Positions 8,721 through 17,308 are shown, counted from the stretch's first letter. The stretch is 43,309 nt of DNA from an uncultured Eisenbergiella sp. (GCA_904392525.1 CAJFMW010000005.1:1-43309), one strand, 5' to 3'. Made by a program: numbers and translations. The notes: generated by a model not told the origin, from the letters alone.

Positions 8721-9317
8721 ATGAAAATCTGGACATCATCTGATACTGAGGGGAAAGAGCACTATGCGCTGCGCATGGTTGGAGGAATACTGGGAATTGT
8801 GCTGCTCGCCCTGATTCTGATCTGTGCCGGTATTTATGTGGGATTCCATGAAAAATGGCGGATGGAAGAGGTATCTCTTGTCCTGTGTCTTGGAGTCACG
8901 GCCATCTGCGTCGGTCTGGCGTACTGGCTGGGACAGCAGTCCTGGCGGAACAGACTGATTTTCTGCCTGGATGATGAGGACCGCCTGTTCATGGTGGAAG
9001 CGGGAAAGTATGTAAGGGTCGGGAGCGGCCTTGCGGCATATATTTCCCTGGCAAGCGGGACGCAGAAGGAAATCAGGGAGCTTACGGCTCCCGGCGGCCT
9101 GCTGGAACGGGGGATGGGCAGGACGGGAAGTCTGACCGGGCAGGAGCCGCAGATCGTTTCCGTAGAGCAGATCCGGGAAAGGGAGAGAAGCTATCGGGTG
9201 GTCTGCCACCTGAAATATCCGAATCAACGGGAAGGAAAACGGACGTATTCTATCGTGAAGGGCTATGAGGATGAGGACGGCCTTATGTGGGAGCTGGAAA
9301 GGCGCAGAAAGAGCTGA
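8721..9317 (+). CDS. Two-TM membrane protein of unknown function
   Basis: I do not recognise this family. The 198-residue protein from ATG 8721 (AGGAAAGGGAG upstream at 8701-8711) has two hydrophobic segments close together: residues ~17-41 (GGILGIVLLALILICAGIYV) and ~53-70 (EEVSLVLCLGVTAICVGLAY). A soluble C-terminal domain of about 125 residues follows, rich in charged residues (RNRLIFCLDDEDRLFMVEAGKY). The open frame extends upstream to 8634, but that extra leader has no ribosome site. The short loop between the helices suggests a hairpin with both ends cytoplasmic. It stands alone between the tRNA operon and the ispF promoter. Codon use resembles its neighbours, so it is probably real. 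Confidence 0.75.
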   Translation: MKIWTSSDTEGKEHYALRMVGGILGIVLLALILICAGIYVGFHEKWRMEEVSLVLCLGVTAICVGLAYWLGQQSWRNRLIFCLDDEDRLFMVEAGKYVRVGSGLAAYISLASGTQKEIRELTAPGGLLERGMGRTGSLTGQEPQIVSVEQIRERERSYRVVCHLKYPNQREGKRTYSIVKGYEDEDGLMWELERRRKS

Positions 9318-9358
9318 GAAGCATGGCGCTCCTGTCCGTTTTTTATCAACAGTCCGGC

Positions 9359-9388
9359 TTGCATATCTGTCCGGAAACGAATTATAAT
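9359..9388 (+). promoter_or_regulatory. Promoter of ispF
   Basis: TTGCAT (9359-9364), an 18-base spacer and a perfect TATAAT (9383-9388) lie 37 bases upstream of the ispF start. AGAGAGGAG (9411-9419) is the ribosome binding site. Confidence 0.75.
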
Positions 9389-9424
9389 AATTTACGGATG
9401 AACGGGTAAAAGAGAGGAGTTTGT

Positions 9425-9964
9425 ATGAGAATTGGAATGGGATATGACGTACATCGTCTTGTGGAAAACAGAAAGCTGATCATCGGAGGTGTGGAAATCC
9501 CTTATGAAAAGGGGCTTCTGGGCCATTCAGACGCGGATGTGCTCCTGCATGCGATAATGGACGCGCTTCTTGGCGCGGCAGCGCTGGGGGATATCGGAAA
9601 GCATTTTCCGGATACGGACCCGGCGTACAGCGGAATCAGCAGCCTGAAGCTTTTGGAGCAGGTGGGAGAGCTTCTGGAGGAACACAGCTTTCTGATTGAA
9701 AATATCGATGCCACCATCATCGCTCAGGCGCCGAAGATGCGTCCTCATATCGATACCATGCGGGAAAATATCGCGCGTGCTCTGGGGATTGATGCCAGTC
9801 AGGTCAATGTGAAGGCAACGACGGAAGAGGGACTGGGCTTTACCGGAAGCGGAGAAGGCATTTCCTCTCAGGCAATCTGTCTTCTGAACACGCCCTACGG
9901 GCTGTATTCGGAAGAGGTGGGAGAAGGAGGCTGCTCCGGCTGCAGCGGCTGTCCGAAGCAGTAG
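9425..9964 (+). CDS. ispF: 2-C-methyl-D-erythritol 2,4-cyclodiphosphate synthase with Cys-rich tail
   Basis: IspF cyclises CDP-ME 2-phosphate to MEcPP in the MEP isoprenoid pathway as a trimer. The zinc ligands D8, H10 and H42 fall exactly at the family positions (GYDVHRL, LLHAIMD). HSDADV (34-39), [11 protein letters not shown] and [21 protein letters not shown] are all present. Normal IspF ends soon after AICLL, near residue 159. This protein runs on to residue 179 with an acidic/Gly linker and a CxxCxxCP cluster (C170, C173, C176). The tail is not needed for the known reaction; a metal- or redox-related role is only a guess. It has its own promoter and faces a convergent gene 10 bases downstream. 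Confidence 0.96.
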   Translation: MRIGMGYDVHRLVENRKLIIGGVEIPYEKGLLGHSDADVLLHAIMDALLGAAALGDIGKHFPDTDPAYSGISSLKLLEQVGELLEEHSFLIENIDATIIAQAPKMRPHIDTMRENIARALGIDASQVNVKATTEEGLGFTGSGEGISSQAICLLNTPYGLYSEEVGEGGCSGCSGCPKQ

Positions 9965-9974
9965 AGAAAGAGGA

Positions 9975-11057
9975 TCACTTCATGGAGTAATCCGTTCTGA
10001 GAACCAGGATTTCATGGCTGTCAAAAGTGATGCATTCGGGCGTATCTGCGCTGTAGTCATAAGGGGTGAAGAATTTTACCGCAGCCTGATCGGAAAGCCC
10101 GTCAAGATACTGAGTGGCCATGCCGACGGCCGATCCGTCCTGATAGTAGATGCAGCCAAGCTCTATTCCGGTGAAGGTCTGTCCGGAAGAATTGGTTATG
10201 GAAACGAGGACATTGCCGTCAACGCCGACGTTGGAGACGATGTCCAGGCTGCTGCCATAATTGATACAGTCATAGTCAGGATCGATTTCTTCAGACTCCA
10301 TGGTCAGCGCATAATGGTCATAGGGTACCGGATTATTTTCCTGATCCGCGGGGGCGGGAATGGCGACAGCCGACCTGCCGCCTGCGGGACAGCTGGTCCG
10401 CCAGCGTTCCTCAATGGAAAGCATCTGACCGTCCGCATCGTAATAAATGGCCTGAAATCGGAGATTGACATCGGTCGGATTCGCATTTTCACAGATCAGG
10501 AGAAGGTCATCGGAAAGCGGATATTCCCGGATGGTGATGGCGGCATTTCTTTCTGCAGTTTTCTGCTTTTCCATTTCCTGCGGGCTGAGCGCGTCTGAAC
10601 CGGTGTCTGTTGAATCAGACGGCAGGGACGTCTCTTCGGCGGCTGCATTTTCTGTGGCTGTGCCGACCGTCGCAGACGACAGATAGCCGGATAAAAATCC
10701 GGTGCCTCTGAAGGGGATAAAAAGAAGAAGCGAGGCTGCCACGGAGAAAGCGGAAATCAGAATGCCTGCAACCGCCGTTGCCTTGTGCTGGCGTCTGACG
10801 AGCGCATAAACCGCAAGAAGAATGGCGCAGATATCCAGAAGAAGGCCGAGAGGGGAGGCGGCCGCGCAGACGCCGATGAGGGCTGTGAGCAGGGAAAGAA
10901 AAGCGGCGGTGCCGTGTTTTTTTCCGGAGGCCTCCCTTGCGGAAGAACCCGGCCTTTTTGTATCCGTTCTTTTCTTGAAGGAGCCGGTCGCTTCATCGTA
11001 ATAGTAATCATCCTGCATGAAAAAATCGGAATCTCTGTTTCTTCTGTCCTGTTCCAT
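9975..11057 (-). CDS. Membrane protein with extracytoplasmic C-terminal domain, unknown function
   Basis: A 360-residue protein starting from ATG 11057-11055 with AAGGATGG just upstream. Residues 1-47 are hydrophilic and presumably cytoplasmic (DDYYYDEATGSFKK). About three hydrophobic segments fill residues ~50-118 (AAFLSLLTALIGVCAAASPL, LLLDICAILLAVYAL, AVAGILISAFSVAASLLLFI), resembling DUF4190-like four-helix membrane domains. A Ser/Thr/Glu-rich linker (~130-165) follows. The rest is a beta-rich domain of ~190 residues that looks like two related halves (LLLICENANPTDVNLRFQAI and VLVSITNSSGQTFTGIELG), each followed by an IYY..DG strand pair. That duplication suggests a FxLYD/DUF5067-like fold exposed outside the membrane. 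Function is unknown. It is convergent with ispF and divergent from the amidase gene. Confidence 0.8.
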   Translation of the reverse strand: MEQDRRNRDSDFFMQDDYYYDEATGSFKKRTDTKRPGSSAREASGKKHGTAAFLSLLTALIGVCAAASPLGLLLDICAILLAVYALVRRQHKATAVAGILISAFSVAASLLLFIPFRGTGFLSGYLSSATVGTATENAAAEETSLPSDSTDTGSDALSPQEMEKQKTAERNAAITIREYPLSDDLLLICENANPTDVNLRFQAIYYDADGQMLSIEERWRTSCPAGGRSAVAIPAPADQENNPVPYDHYALTMESEEIDPDYDCINYGSSLDIVSNVGVDGNVLVSITNSSGQTFTGIELGCIYYQDGSAVGMATQYLDGLSDQAAVKFFTPYDYSADTPECITFDSHEILVLRTDYSMK

Positions 11058-11280
11058 AATCCATCCTTTCTGAGCGCGGAATGTCCATCACTTTTATTAT
11101 ATCCGGCCGGAAGGATGGAAGAGGGCGTTTTATTTTAAAATTTGTGTAAAATCTGCATATAATCCGGGGAGAAGGGGGAAATCTTAAAGAAAAATTCAGA
11201 TTTTTGCTGTGGAAATCAAACTTTTTGCCTGCTATACTTCTCTATAGTATGGGAAGATTCCTCAGAATTAAGCACAAAGG

Positions 11281-12084
11281 ATGATGAACGTGGATTACAT
11301 TGATATTTCCGGATGGGAAAGGCAGAGAGAACCGCGAGTGAAGGCGCCGGATATGCCTGTCAGACGGCCTGTGAAAAGGAGCGCGGCGCGCAGAAGGAAG
11401 AAAAGAAGGCAGAGGCTTTTAGCAAGAATGATGTTTGGCGGTGTTGTTCTGCTTGCCGGTATTCTGCTCGGTGTGATTTTCTGGAGGCTGCTTGTAACGG
11501 TGACACAGCGCGGCGGCGCGGAGAGCAGTACAGCGATCCGGCAGCTGACGGAGGCAGTAACAGCATTGGAAGAGAATGATGCGGCAAAACCTGCGATTGT
11601 GGAGGATTTTCTGACGGTCAATCCGTATTCCCGGCCGGGAGAAGCGCTGCCGGAGGTCCGGAATATTTTTGTGCATTATACGGCGAATCCGGGAACGACG
11701 GCGGAGCAGAACAGGAGCTATTTTGAGAATCTTGGGATCACGGGAGAAACCTCGGCCAGCGCTCATTTTGTCATCGGCTTTGACGGAACGATCATTCAGT
11801 GTATTCCTCTTGATGAGATCGGTTACGCTGTAAAAACGAGAAATTATGATTCCATTTCCATTGAATGCTGTTATCAGTCTGCGGACGGGAGTTTCACAGA
11901 AGCGACCTATGATTCGCTGATCAGACTGACAGCCTGGCTTTTGCAGAAATATGATCTTTCCAGTGAGGATGTTCTCCGCCACTATGATGAGGGTGGAAAG
12001 AAATGTCCGCTTTATTTTGTGGAGAATGAAAGCGCCTGGGAGCAGTTCCGGCAGGATCTTGCGGAGTATATCAGTGAACTCTGA
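11281..12084 (+). CDS. Membrane-anchored N-acetylmuramoyl-L-alanine amidase (Amidase_2 family)
   Basis: The C-terminal ~150 residues match the zinc amidase/PGRP fold (PF01510), which cuts the bond between MurNAc and L-Ala in peptidoglycan. Visible are NIFVHYTANPGTTAEQN (first zinc His), SAHFVIGFDGTIIQCIPLDE, SISIECCYQ, and the last motif HYDEGGKKCPLYF. The N terminus is a very basic stretch (SAARRRKKRRQRL) followed by one membrane helix near residues 52-72. It is therefore a type II membrane protein with the catalytic domain outside. The start is uncertain: ATG 11281 abuts AAAGG, ATG 11284 is 3 bases away, and GTG 11290 has a good 9-base spacing. A TATACT box at 11233-11238 may be the -10. 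It ends at a strong terminator, so it is monocistronic. Confidence 0.9.
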   Translation: MMNVDYIDISGWERQREPRVKAPDMPVRRPVKRSAARRRKKRRQRLLARMMFGGVVLLAGILLGVIFWRLLVTVTQRGGAESSTAIRQLTEAVTALEENDAAKPAIVEDFLTVNPYSRPGEALPEVRNIFVHYTANPGTTAEQNRSYFENLGITGETSASAHFVIGFDGTIIQCIPLDEIGYAVKTRNYDSISIECCYQSADGSFTEATYDSLIRLTAWLLQKYDLSSEDVLRHYDEGGKKCPLYFVENESAWEQFRQDLAEYISEL

Positions 12085-12113
12085 GCATCTGCTGCCCTGG
12101 CGATTCAGGTTCG

Positions 12114-12149
12114 GGTCGTGCCGTTTGTGGCACGACCTGTCTGTTTTTT
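12114..12149 (+). terminator. Terminator of the Amidase_2 gene
   Basis: GGTCGTGCC (12114-12122) and GGCACGACC (12129-12137) form a 9-base-pair stem over GTTTGT. TGTCTG and a run of six T (12144-12149) follow. Confidence 0.92.
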
Positions 12150-12160
12150 GGAAAACGAAA

Positions 12161-12189
12161 TTGACGAATCCGCGAAATCATGTTATGCT
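12161..12189 (+). promoter_or_regulatory. Promoter for the giant coiled-coil protein
   Basis: TTGACG (12161-12166), 17 bases and TATGCT (12184-12189) form a good sigma-A match, with a TG at 12181-12182 giving an extended -10. It lies immediately after the preceding terminator and more than 400 bases before the next coding start. Confidence 0.72.
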
Positions 12190-12605
12190 TTGACCTATCA
12201 GATATATGTCCATGGAAAATAAGCGGCAGTCCTGTCCGGCTGTTTTCTGTGTTTTCACATCTTTTTTATTTCATGAAGGCCCTGTAGAAAACGGGGAATC
12301 CTTTTTTTAAAACCATTTTTATTTGCTTTTAGTATATGTATCTGTCCATATCCGGCATATCAGTATTTTTACATTTTCACGCAGTATTATACGTCATATT
12401 GACTGCGTTCATGAACTGGCATATCGCTGCTTTCATTCCAAATACAAAAGGGGCGGAAGATCCGAATCCGAAAAATCAAGGCAGGCTGGGGAGCCGTTCC
12501 GTAAGGAAGGGTTGAAATAAAGTGTTCTTTTTGAAAGGAGGGGTCCGGCGGAAAAAGTGCTGCTTTAAGAAACTGTAAAAAATCAAAAAAGGATGGTAAT
12601 TCAAT
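12190..12605 (+). other. Long 5' leader before the giant coiled-coil gene
   Basis: About 410 bases lie between the promoter and ATG 12606. I found no coding sequence I trust. A 32-codon ATG frame starts near 12211 without a ribosome site. GAAAGGAGG at 12533-12541 is a very strong Shine-Dalgarno-like match, followed only by a GTG with two more codons before a stop. The gene's own ribosome site is AAGGATGG, near 12590. Short pairings (GGCCCTG..CGGGGAATCC before a T-run near 12300; CGGAAGATCCG near 12456) hint at structure. No known riboswitch class is recognised by eye. Confidence 0.4.
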
Positions 12606-15600
12606 ATGAAAAAAGAAGACACGATAAAGATCGTAAAGGATAAAAAGATCCTTGCGGGAATCGCTGCGCTCCTTCTTCTGGTCGCCGTAATACTGTGTGT
12701 GGCCGCAGTAAAGCAGAATGTCGGGCGTAGAACGGGCGGAATGGCTTCCCTGCTGGCGGAACAGATGGAAAACTCCGGATTTTCCTATCTGCCCGGCGAG
12801 AAGAGGGAACTGGAGACGGTGGCGGAGGCTGCTGCGGAATTCCTGGATGAGCTGGTCAGCACAGGCGCGGACCATCAGGAAATGATTGAAAGACTGCAGG
12901 AATACCTGCTCGGTCTTGACTGGGGGTTGACAGAGGAACAGGCAGCGGAACTGGCAGAATGGCTGGTCAATGTGTACCTGCAGAATTATGAGTCCGTATA
13001 TGGCAAGCCTTCAGGGGTCGGACAGACGGTGACAGAGCTTTCCGACACTTTTCTGGAAGAAATGCGCACAGACCTGGAGAGCATCTCTGAGTATCTGACC
13101 CGTTTGGATGAGGCTGTCACGAATAACAGAACCGAGCTGGAGAATCTGACAGTAAATAAAAATGGGGACGGAGAAGGGCTTCAGGAATATCTGGACAGTC
13201 TTGCCGAAACCGTAACGGGGCTGCAGGAGAATATCGCCTCTTTGGAGCGCGGCTTTATGGAAGCGGACGGGAGCAGCAATACAGGGCTTTCCAATGTCAG
13301 TGCGCTGCTTGGCACGATATATGAGAGCATCGCCAATACCCAGAATGAAATTCTGGTTGACCTTGCAAACGCCGGTCTGGACAGCCGGGAAAGGTATGAA
13401 AGCATACAGAGCAGCGTCAGCAGCATGACGGCGTCCGTTATTACGGAGGTGGAAGAGGTAGGAGACAGTGTTGATCAGGTGCTGAATGATCTTCTGGCGG
13501 ACAATGACGAAAATACCGCCAGCATCATAAAGGATCTGCAGGAATCCAGAACAACCATAACCACACTGCTTGAGGAGCTGGAAAGCACCAGCCTGGAACA
13601 GTTTTGGCGGATGGAGGAAAACAGCGCCGCGCGATATGCATCGTTAACGGAAGAACTCAGTTTCATGCAGGACAGCCTGAAAACCGTGCTGGAGGAGATG
13701 CGTACGGAAAGCTCAGCGCAGAACGCAGAGCTGACGCACAGGCTGGAAACCGTGTACGAGCAGATCAGCGCCGCTTTGAGCGAGGCAGAGCAGAACAACG
13801 AAGAAAGATTTCAGATGATGGGAGAAAATCTGCAGAATGTTTATGACGGACTTTCCGCTGCGTTGGATTCCCTTGGCGCTAAAGGGCAGGAGCAGTATGA
13901 ATCTCTCACTGCATCTGTCCATGCCGCACAGGATGCGCTTACGGATATGCTCAGCCGTCTGGCTGAGGAAAACAGCAGCCATCAGAATGAGATTCTGGAG
14001 AGACAGGAGGAGCTGGCGGAACAACTGCAGGATGTCTATGTGGAGCTGAATATGGCACTGACCGGAATGCAGGCGGAAAATAACGCGCAGCACGATTCCA
14101 TTTCCCATGCGATTGAGAATGCGCGGTCAAGCATCAGCAAAACTCTGTCTGATATGGAAGCTGCAGATGTGGAACGTCATACGCTGTTAACGCAGAAGCT
14201 GTCGGAATTGTCTGCGGAGCTTCTGGAGGTGAATGATGGGCTGAGCAGCCAGTTGTCCGGAATGCAGAAGGAGCAGGGAAGTCAGAACGAGACTCTGATG
14301 AATGCCGTCGAGCAGGCGAGAGACAGCCTGACAACGGTACTGTCCGAAATGCAGGACGGGCTGGATATGAAGGTCGCTGAGCTTGTGACGAATTTGGGCG
14401 ATATTCATATGGACATCTCGTCCAGCCAAAATGATATTCAAAAGATCCTGTCGGATATGTCCAACGCGGATGCGGAGGATATGGATGAGATCATTGCGAG
14501 ATTTACCGATATTACGACAAATCTTGGGAACATTGGCACAGGTATGGATCTGGCGCATGGAGATATCAAATCTCTGATTGATGCGCTGCAGTCCGGAACG
14601 GATGCCAATCAGGCGGCTCTTCTGGAGGCTCTTGGACGGATAGATTCTTCATTCAGCGAACAGAATACGGAAAACTTTCAGGATCTTCTGGACTCGCTGC
14701 AATCTCAGTCTGACAGTCTCAGGCAGCAGCTCGAATCCATGAACGCGTCCATCAGCCAGACGATTACGGAGGGTAATTCCGAAGTGCTTTCCCAGATGGA
14801 GAGCATGGAATCCAGCATTACGAATAATGTGACCAGTATTACATCCGGGATGAGCAGCAATCAGGCGGCTGTGCTGGATAAGCTGGCTCGGATGGAGGAA
14901 AATACCAATTCCCAGTTTTCCGCTGTGCGCGGCGACGTGCAATCGGTTTTTCAGCGTGTGAGTAATGGCAAAAAGCTTCTTGCATCCGCATTGCTCACAA
15001 AGAATGTCGTAATCGACGAGGATGCAACCTTTCAGGAAATCTATGACGGCATTATGAAGATCAGGCAGGAAACGGTTATCGGTGTGGACAGAATACCCGG
15101 AACCATTACATATGAATATCATCACCATAGCGGAAGCCCGGAAAGCGGCGGTGGGTGCTATACTCAGTTATCCTATCATCAGCATACCGGAAGCTGTTAT
15201 AAAACCTGTGAATATTGGGAATCCGGATGCAGGGATGTTGTAGATACGAATGACGATCAGGTAAAATGTACCTACATGGTCAAACACAGTGTCTGCACAA
15301 ACGGCCAGGAACAGGAACGCAGCCGTTGGCATGCAAATGACGGGGAACATCATGTAAACAGCGACAGTACAGGAACACATTTAGTTGTTGTGTGCGGAAA
15401 AAGTGAAGGTACTTTTGAAGGCTATAAAGCCACCTGCGGACTGCAGGAGGGACAGATTATCGGCGCTCATATTATATATGATGCGAATGCAGTATCTGAA
15501 GCCGCAAGGACCTATCAGAGAAAGGCTGAAGAAAACGGCCTCGCCCTGGAAGAGGTGAGGAAGCTTCTGGACGCCCGGCTGAAGGAAAGCATAACGGAAG

Positions 15601-16133
15601 AGAAGCAGCCGGAGGCGGAAGTGCCGGAGACAGAAATGTCCGAAACAGAAGTGACTGAAGAAGTGCCTGAAACGGAAGAATCAGAAGAAGAAAAAACGAA
15701 AACAGAAGAAACGAAAACAGAAGAAACGAAAGATGAAGAGCCGGAGACAGCAGGGCCGGAACCGGAAGAGTCAGAAACGGGTACAGAAGAAATAAAGACA
15801 GAAGAATCAGCAGCCGGGACGAAGCCGGAAACAGAATCGGAGCCGGAATCAGAGTCAGAGACGGAGCCGGGAACGGAATCAGAGACGAAACCGGAACCAG
15901 AATCAGAGATGGAGCCGGGAACGGAATCGGAGCCGGAAGCGGAACCAGAAACTGAGATGAAGGAAACAGAATCGGCAGTCGAAAATGAGACGGAGAGCGA
16001 GAAAGAACTGCAGACGGAATCAGAGCAGGAAGAAGGAAGTCGGCCGGAAACCGGAGAAGCAACCGTTCCGGAGACACAGGCCATACTGGAAGTACAGGCC
16101 ATATCGGAAACAGAAGCGGCTGAAACGCAGTAG
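12606..16133 (+). CDS. Giant membrane-anchored fibrous protein: coiled-coil stalk, His/Cys module, Glu-rich tail
   Basis: The 1175-residue protein is of no family I can name. A single membrane anchor lies at residues ~15-36 (ILAGIAALLLLVAVILCVAA) after a Lys-rich start. Residues ~60-785 are almost wholly helical, with degenerate ~45-50 residue units of the type LExVYxxLSxALxxM...xxQ/HxxL, predicted to form long coiled coils; Gly and Pro are scarce. Around residue 789 is GKKLLASALLTKNV followed by ATFQEIYDGIMKI, which resembles a short module in phage tail and fibre proteins. Residues ~837-945 form a His/Cys-rich module (YEYHHHSGS, GGGCYTQLSYHQHTGSCYK, more Cys to CGLQEGQ). From ~998 to the end is a Glu/Thr/Pro/Ser tail with no sortase motif or second helix. 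The topology suggests a long surface or periseptal fibre. It sits between two peptidoglycan amidase genes. Confidence 0.85.
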   Translation: MKKEDTIKIVKDKKILAGIAALLLLVAVILCVAAVKQNVGRRTGGMASLLAEQMENSGFSYLPGEKRELETVAEAAAEFLDELVSTGADHQEMIERLQEYLLGLDWGLTEEQAAELAEWLVNVYLQNYESVYGKPSGVGQTVTELSDTFLEEMRTDLESISEYLTRLDEAVTNNRTELENLTVNKNGDGEGLQEYLDSLAETVTGLQENIASLERGFMEADGSSNTGLSNVSALLGTIYESIANTQNEILVDLANAGLDSRERYESIQSSVSSMTASVITEVEEVGDSVDQVLNDLLADNDENTASIIKDLQESRTTITTLLEELESTSLEQFWRMEENSAARYASLTEELSFMQDSLKTVLEEMRTESSAQNAELTHRLETVYEQISAALSEAEQNNEERFQMMGENLQNVYDGLSAALDSLGAKGQEQYESLTASVHAAQDALTDMLSRLAEENSSHQNEILERQEELAEQLQDVYVELNMALTGMQAENNAQHDSISHAIENARSSISKTLSDMEAADVERHTLLTQKLSELSAELLEVNDGLSSQLSGMQKEQGSQNETLMNAVEQARDSLTTVLSEMQDGLDMKVAELVTNLGDIHMDISSSQNDIQKILSDMSNADAEDMDEIIARFTDITTNLGNIGTGMDLAHGDIKSLIDALQSGTDANQAALLEALGRIDSSFSEQNTENFQDLLDSLQSQSDSLRQQLESMNASISQTITEGNSEVLSQMESMESSITNNVTSITSGMSSNQAAVLDKLARMEENTNSQFSAVRGDVQSVFQRVSNGKKLLASALLTKNVVIDEDATFQEIYDGIMKIRQETVIGVDRIPGTITYEYHHHSGSPESGGGCYTQLSYHQHTGSCYKTCEYWESGCRDVVDTNDDQVKCTYMVKHSVCTNGQEQERSRWHANDGEHHVNSDSTGTHLVVVCGKSEGTFEGYKATCGLQEGQIIGAHIIYDANAVSEAARTYQRKAEENGLALEEVRKLLDARLKESITEEKQPEAEVPETEMSETEVTEEVPETEESEEEKTKTEETKTEETKDEEPETAGPEPEESETGTEEIKTEESAAGTKPETESEPESESETEPGTESETKPEPESEMEPGTESEPEAEPETEMKETESAVENETESEKELQTESEQEEGSRPETGEATVPETQAILEVQAISETEAAETQ

Positions 16134-16162
16134 ACTATGGCAAATCAGCATGGACAGGGCAG

Positions 16163-16187
16163 TACCGGCCGGAGAGACCGGCCGGTA
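16163..16187. terminator. Symmetrical GC-rich hairpin between convergent genes
   Basis: TACCGGCCGG and CCGGCCGGTA form a 10-base-pair stem with loop AGAGA, midway between the stops of the convergent coiled-coil and amidase genes. There is no clear T-run on either side. It could end or protect both transcripts. Confidence 0.55.
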
Positions 16188-16195
16188 TATGCCGC

Positions 16196-16741
16196 CTACC
16201 AGGTCCAGAGCGTGCCGGCAATGCCATCGGCAATGGCCCTTGCCGTGGCATCAAACTGCGAGTCCAGAAGGGCGTTGTCCTGATCGTTATTGATAAAGCC
16301 GACTTCGACCAGAACGGCAGGCATTTCACTTCGGCGCAGAACGACAAGGTTGGGGCGGGCATTGACACCCAGATTTTTGTAGCCGATTTCCTCCAGCTGA
16401 CGGTTAATGTTTGTCGCTATGGTGCCTGCGGGAAGCCATTCGTTGTAGACCAGGCTTTCCACGCCGCTGTATTGATTGGGGTATGGGCTGGAATTGCGGT
16501 GGATGGAAATGAAGATATCTGCTCCGGAGGCATTGGCTTTCGCGGCCTTCTGGTAGGGAGATTCGTAGACATCCTCTGTCCGGGAATAAATGACGCGGAA
16601 GCCATAGCTTTCCAGAATTTCGCCGACGGCAAGGGCGAGGGCGAGTGTATCATCCTTTTCCTGCCTGCCTTTGTATACGGCGCCGGGGTCGGAACCGCCG
16701 TGCCCGGCGTCAAGAAAGATGGTATAGACATAGTTGGCCAT
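16196..16741 (-). CDS. N-acetylmuramoyl-L-alanine amidase (Amidase_3, CwlD-like)
   Basis: A compact 181-residue single-domain zinc amidase of PF01520. The zinc ligands are H14 (LDAGHGGSDPGA), E28 (GRQEKDD) and H81 (ISIHRNSS). The catalytic Glu is E146 (PAVLVEVGFINN). No signal peptide or membrane helix is seen at the N terminus (MANYVYTIFLDAG starts directly in the first beta strand). It may act inside the cell, in the forespore as CwlD does, or be exported unconventionally. The C terminus TLWTW is short, with no wall-binding repeats. AGGTGGG lies just upstream of the start on the - strand. It is convergent with the giant coiled-coil gene and unrelated in family to the amidase at 11281. Confidence 0.93.
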   Translation of the reverse strand: MANYVYTIFLDAGHGGSDPGAVYKGRQEKDDTLALALAVGEILESYGFRVIYSRTEDVYESPYQKAAKANASGADIFISIHRNSSPYPNQYSGVESLVYNEWLPAGTIATNINRQLEEIGYKNLGVNARPNLVVLRRSEMPAVLVEVGFINNDQDNALLDSQFDATARAIADGIAGTLWTW

Positions 16742-16917
16742 AAGGATCCCACCTGTGAGAGAGGCTTTCTTTCATAATAATATATGGAAATATACAGGTC
16801 TTCGTTACCGAAAAATAATGATGAAAGAAAGGCAAGTCGGGAGGCCTTTGGGAATATATATGTTTCAAAGAGAAAATGACATAGATTTTCCAAAGGAGAG
16901 TGGAAGGATTGGAGAGG

Positions 16918-17292
16918 ATGAACAGAAAAGGAATAGGGAATGCGGATTTTCTTTTCCTGCTGAAATGTCTGCTGCTTTCTTACCTGCTGACCGGCGCGTG
17001 CCTGATGCTTCTCGCGCTGCTTCTGTATAAACTGCGCCTGTCCGAGCAGATCGTATCCATTGCCATTATCATCATTTATGTAGCGGCTGTGTTTCTGGCA
17101 GGATTTCTGGCGGGAAAAAGAATGAAGAGCAGGAAGTTTCTGTGGGGACTTGCGGTTGGATTGGCCTATTTCGGTGTGATGGTTCTGGTGTCCCTGGCCG
17201 TGAATCACAGTCTGAAGGGGCTGGATACCCACTTTTTCTCCACGTTGACGATCTGTGCGGCCGGGGGGATGCTGGGAGGAATGCTGAGCTGA
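16918..17292 (+). CDS. TIGR04086 family membrane protein
   Basis: A small protein of about 124 residues with four hydrophobic helices (LLLSYLLTGACLMLLALLLY, VSIAIIIIYVAAVFLAGFLA, FLWGLAVGLAYFGVMVLVSL, TICAAGGMLGGMLS). This matches the TIGR04086 family found next to the SCIFF system in Clostridia; its function is not known. The start is ambiguous. ATG 16918 has GGAAGG 10 bases upstream. TTG 16909 has AAAGGAG 10 bases upstream. GTG 16900 begins almost inside that site. A tandem AT-rich repeat follows the stop, then the scfA promoter, so this gene and scfA are adjacent but probably separately transcribed. Confidence 0.85.
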   Translation: MNRKGIGNADFLFLLKCLLLSYLLTGACLMLLALLLYKLRLSEQIVSIAIIIIYVAAVFLAGFLAGKRMKSRKFLWGLAVGLAYFGVMVLVSLAVNHSLKGLDTHFFSTLTICAAGGMLGGMLS

Positions 17293-17308
17293 AGGACGAG
17301 TGAACTGT

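Noticed and set aside
12323-12520. A 65-codon frame in the long leader before the giant fibre gene
   Set aside because: No ribosome binding site, unusual composition and no recognisable domain; treated as chance.
15515-16102. A - strand frame encoding long Ser-Asp repeats resembling Sdr-type adhesins
   Set aside because: It is the antisense reading of the Glu/Ser/Thr/Pro-rich tail of the giant fibre gene; GAATCA-type codons give Ser-Asp on the other strand. It has no ribosome site or start context of its own.
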